A DNA stretch of 6,248 bases from Dehalococcoidia bacterium UBA2777 (lineage in GTDB: Bacteria > Chloroflexota > Dehalococcoidia > UBA2247 > UBA2777): the NCBI GenBank assembly GCA_002352365.1, contig DEIJ01000167.1:1-6248 (forward strand), read 5' to 3'. A program made the translations under genes and the position numbers. Positions within the stretch are counted from its first letter, which is position 1; each line of letters begins with the position of its first letter. The notes below the pieces were generated by a model. That model searched no databases and was not told the DNA's origin. It worked only from the letters and a program-made list of their open reading frames with translations. Positions 5,336 through 6,248 of this stretch are shown here, piece by piece.

Positions 5336-6248
5336 ATGAAAGAAGAGCCAAACAAATGGCTTTATGATTGTGTCAACCCTTATTTCATCCAGATGCATAG
5401 CATTAAGGATGTCTGCTATGTGGGCGAAACAAGGTTTCAATCCATAGAGATTGTCACTACTGATAGCTTCGGGAAGTGCTTGGTTCTGGATGGGAAGATC
5501 CAGTCTAGCGAGGCGGATGAGTTTATCTACCACGAAGCCCTAGTTCATCCTGCCATGATCGGTTATCCTCATCCCCAGACAGTTTTTATCGCTGGCGGTG
5601 GTGAGGGGGCCACACTGAGAGAGGTCTTGGCCCATAGCACGGTGAAAAGGGTGGTAATGGTAGATGTCGATAAGGAAGCGGTAGATATTTGTCGTAGCTC
5701 CCTTTCGTCATGGCATCAGGGCTCTTTCGAAGATAGTCGCCTCGAACTGCTCCATATCGACGCCAGAGAGTATCTGGCCGGTTGTCGGGAAAAGTTTGAT
5801 GTTATCATAATAGACATAACAGATCCACTAAAGGGAGGCCCGTCTTATTTACTTTATACCCAGCAGTTCTATCGTCTTGTGCAACAAAAGCTAACGCCTG
5901 AGGGTATTTTATCGATTCAGGCTGAATCTTGTGATTGGGAAGGATGGGATATCTTCGCCGCTATTAGTAACACTCTAAACGCCACTTTCCCCGCAGTTTT
6001 TCCCTATCAGGTCTATGTACCTTCATTCGGTTGCCTTTGGGGGTTTACTCTCGCCACTTCACACCAGTTCAATCCTCTCCTTTTATCGCCTGAAGAGGTG
6101 GATAACAGGATTTCCGCTAGAATATCCAAGAGTCTCAAATTTTATGACGGTATTACTCATCGGGGCATGTTCTCTCTAGCGAAGTTCCTCCGTGAGGTGA
6201 TGAGTAGGGAGAAGAGGATTATCACCGATGACGATCCTTTGTTCCTGC
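5336..6248 (+). CDS. speE: Polyamine aminopropyltransferase (spermidine synthase family), 3' end outside window
   Basis: This enzyme transfers the aminopropyl group of decarboxylated SAM to a polyamine acceptor. The frame is open from ATG 5336 to the window edge (304 whole codons). Visible motifs: the N-terminal beta domain ending in LDGKIQ (51-56) and ADEFIYHEALVHP (60-72); the nucleotide-binding loop AGGGEGAT (86-93); acidic residues D110 and D112 in VDVDKEAV; D142 in DARE; and the catalytic segment DITDP with D160 and D163. After DITDP the sequence reads GGPSYLLYTQQFYRLV (167-182), closer to my recollection of the Thermus/archaeal triamine or agmatine aminopropyltransferases than to the GPAE-x-LF form of classical putrescine enzymes. 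The visible end, ITDDDPLF, resembles the C-terminus of that group, so probably only a few residues to a few dozen are missing. The acceptor (putrescine, agmatine or a triamine) is not settled by sequence alone. Confidence 0.94.
   Translation, partial: MKEEPNKWLYDCVNPYFIQMHSIKDVCYVGETRFQSIEIVTTDSFGKCLVLDGKIQSSEADEFIYHEALVHPAMIGYPHPQTVFIAGGGEGATLREVLAHSTVKRVVMVDVDKEAVDICRSSLSSWHQGSFEDSRLELLHIDAREYLAGCREKFDVIIIDITDPLKGGPSYLLYTQQFYRLVQQKLTPEGILSIQAESCDWEGWDIFAAISNTLNATFPAVFPYQVYVPSFGCLWGFTLATSHQFNPLLLSPEEVDNRISARISKSLKFYDGITHRGMFSLAKFLREVMSREKRIITDDDPLFL

Noticed and set aside
5264..5533. A minus-strand 89-codon ORF across the speD-speE junction
   Set aside because: It is antisense to two clearly recognised genes and its translation matches no family pattern. 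The other minus-strand ORFs within dinG, cbiG and cbiH were rejected for the same reason.
1..6248. CRISPR array, insertion sequence, tRNA, phage or toxin-antitoxin genes
   Set aside because: I saw no regularly spaced repeats, no transposase motifs, no cloverleaf with conserved T-loop, and nearly all bases are explained by metabolic or repair genes.

Overview
The window is a compact, all-plus-strand bacterial segment of near-balanced base composition. It carries six genes: the 3' end of a VTT/DedA-type membrane protein, a fused DnaQ-like exonuclease/DinG helicase (dinG), cobalt-precorrin-5A hydrolase (cbiG), precorrin-3B C17-methyltransferase (cbiH), S-adenosylmethionine decarboxylase proenzyme (speD), and a spermidine-synthase-family aminopropyltransferase (speE) that runs off the right edge. 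The oxygen-independent (early cobalt insertion) type of corrin genes suggests an anaerobe or facultative anaerobe. The exonuclease-DinG fusion, the class of short prokaryotic SpeD, the Thermus/archaeal-like SpeE and the VTT protein type would fit Chloroflexota (Dehalococcoidia-like) or a deep Bacillota/Actinomycetota lineage. This is a weak taxonomic inference.

Layout: bases 1-4785 look like one co-directional transcription unit. The VTT gene is followed after 17 nt by dinG, then 24 nt later by cbiG, whose stop codon overlaps the cbiH start by one base. A 181-nt gap (4786-4966) then separates this unit from speD-speE. The gap holds an 8-bp perfect inverted repeat just after cbiH, a plausible sigma-70-type promoter with 17-bp spacing, a possible 5'-UTR hairpin and a strong purine-rich ribosome binding site. 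speD and speE are 9 nt apart, and the speE ribosome binding site overlaps the speD stop codon.

How the genes work together: CbiH performs ring contraction in corrin synthesis. CbiG acts two steps later, after CbiF, which is not in this window. SpeD makes decarboxylated AdoMet and SpeE uses it as aminopropyl donor to build polyamines. DinG is a DNA repair/replication enzyme with no obvious metabolic link to either pair.

Nothing here is clearly a new defence or mobile system. The points most worth a second look are a CbiG that appears to lack its middle domain, a DinG that keeps both a complete exonuclease site and a complete iron-sulfur cysteine set, a SpeE resembling the agmatine/triamine aminopropyltransferase group, and the control region in front of speD, including an out-of-frame ATG overlapping its TTG start.
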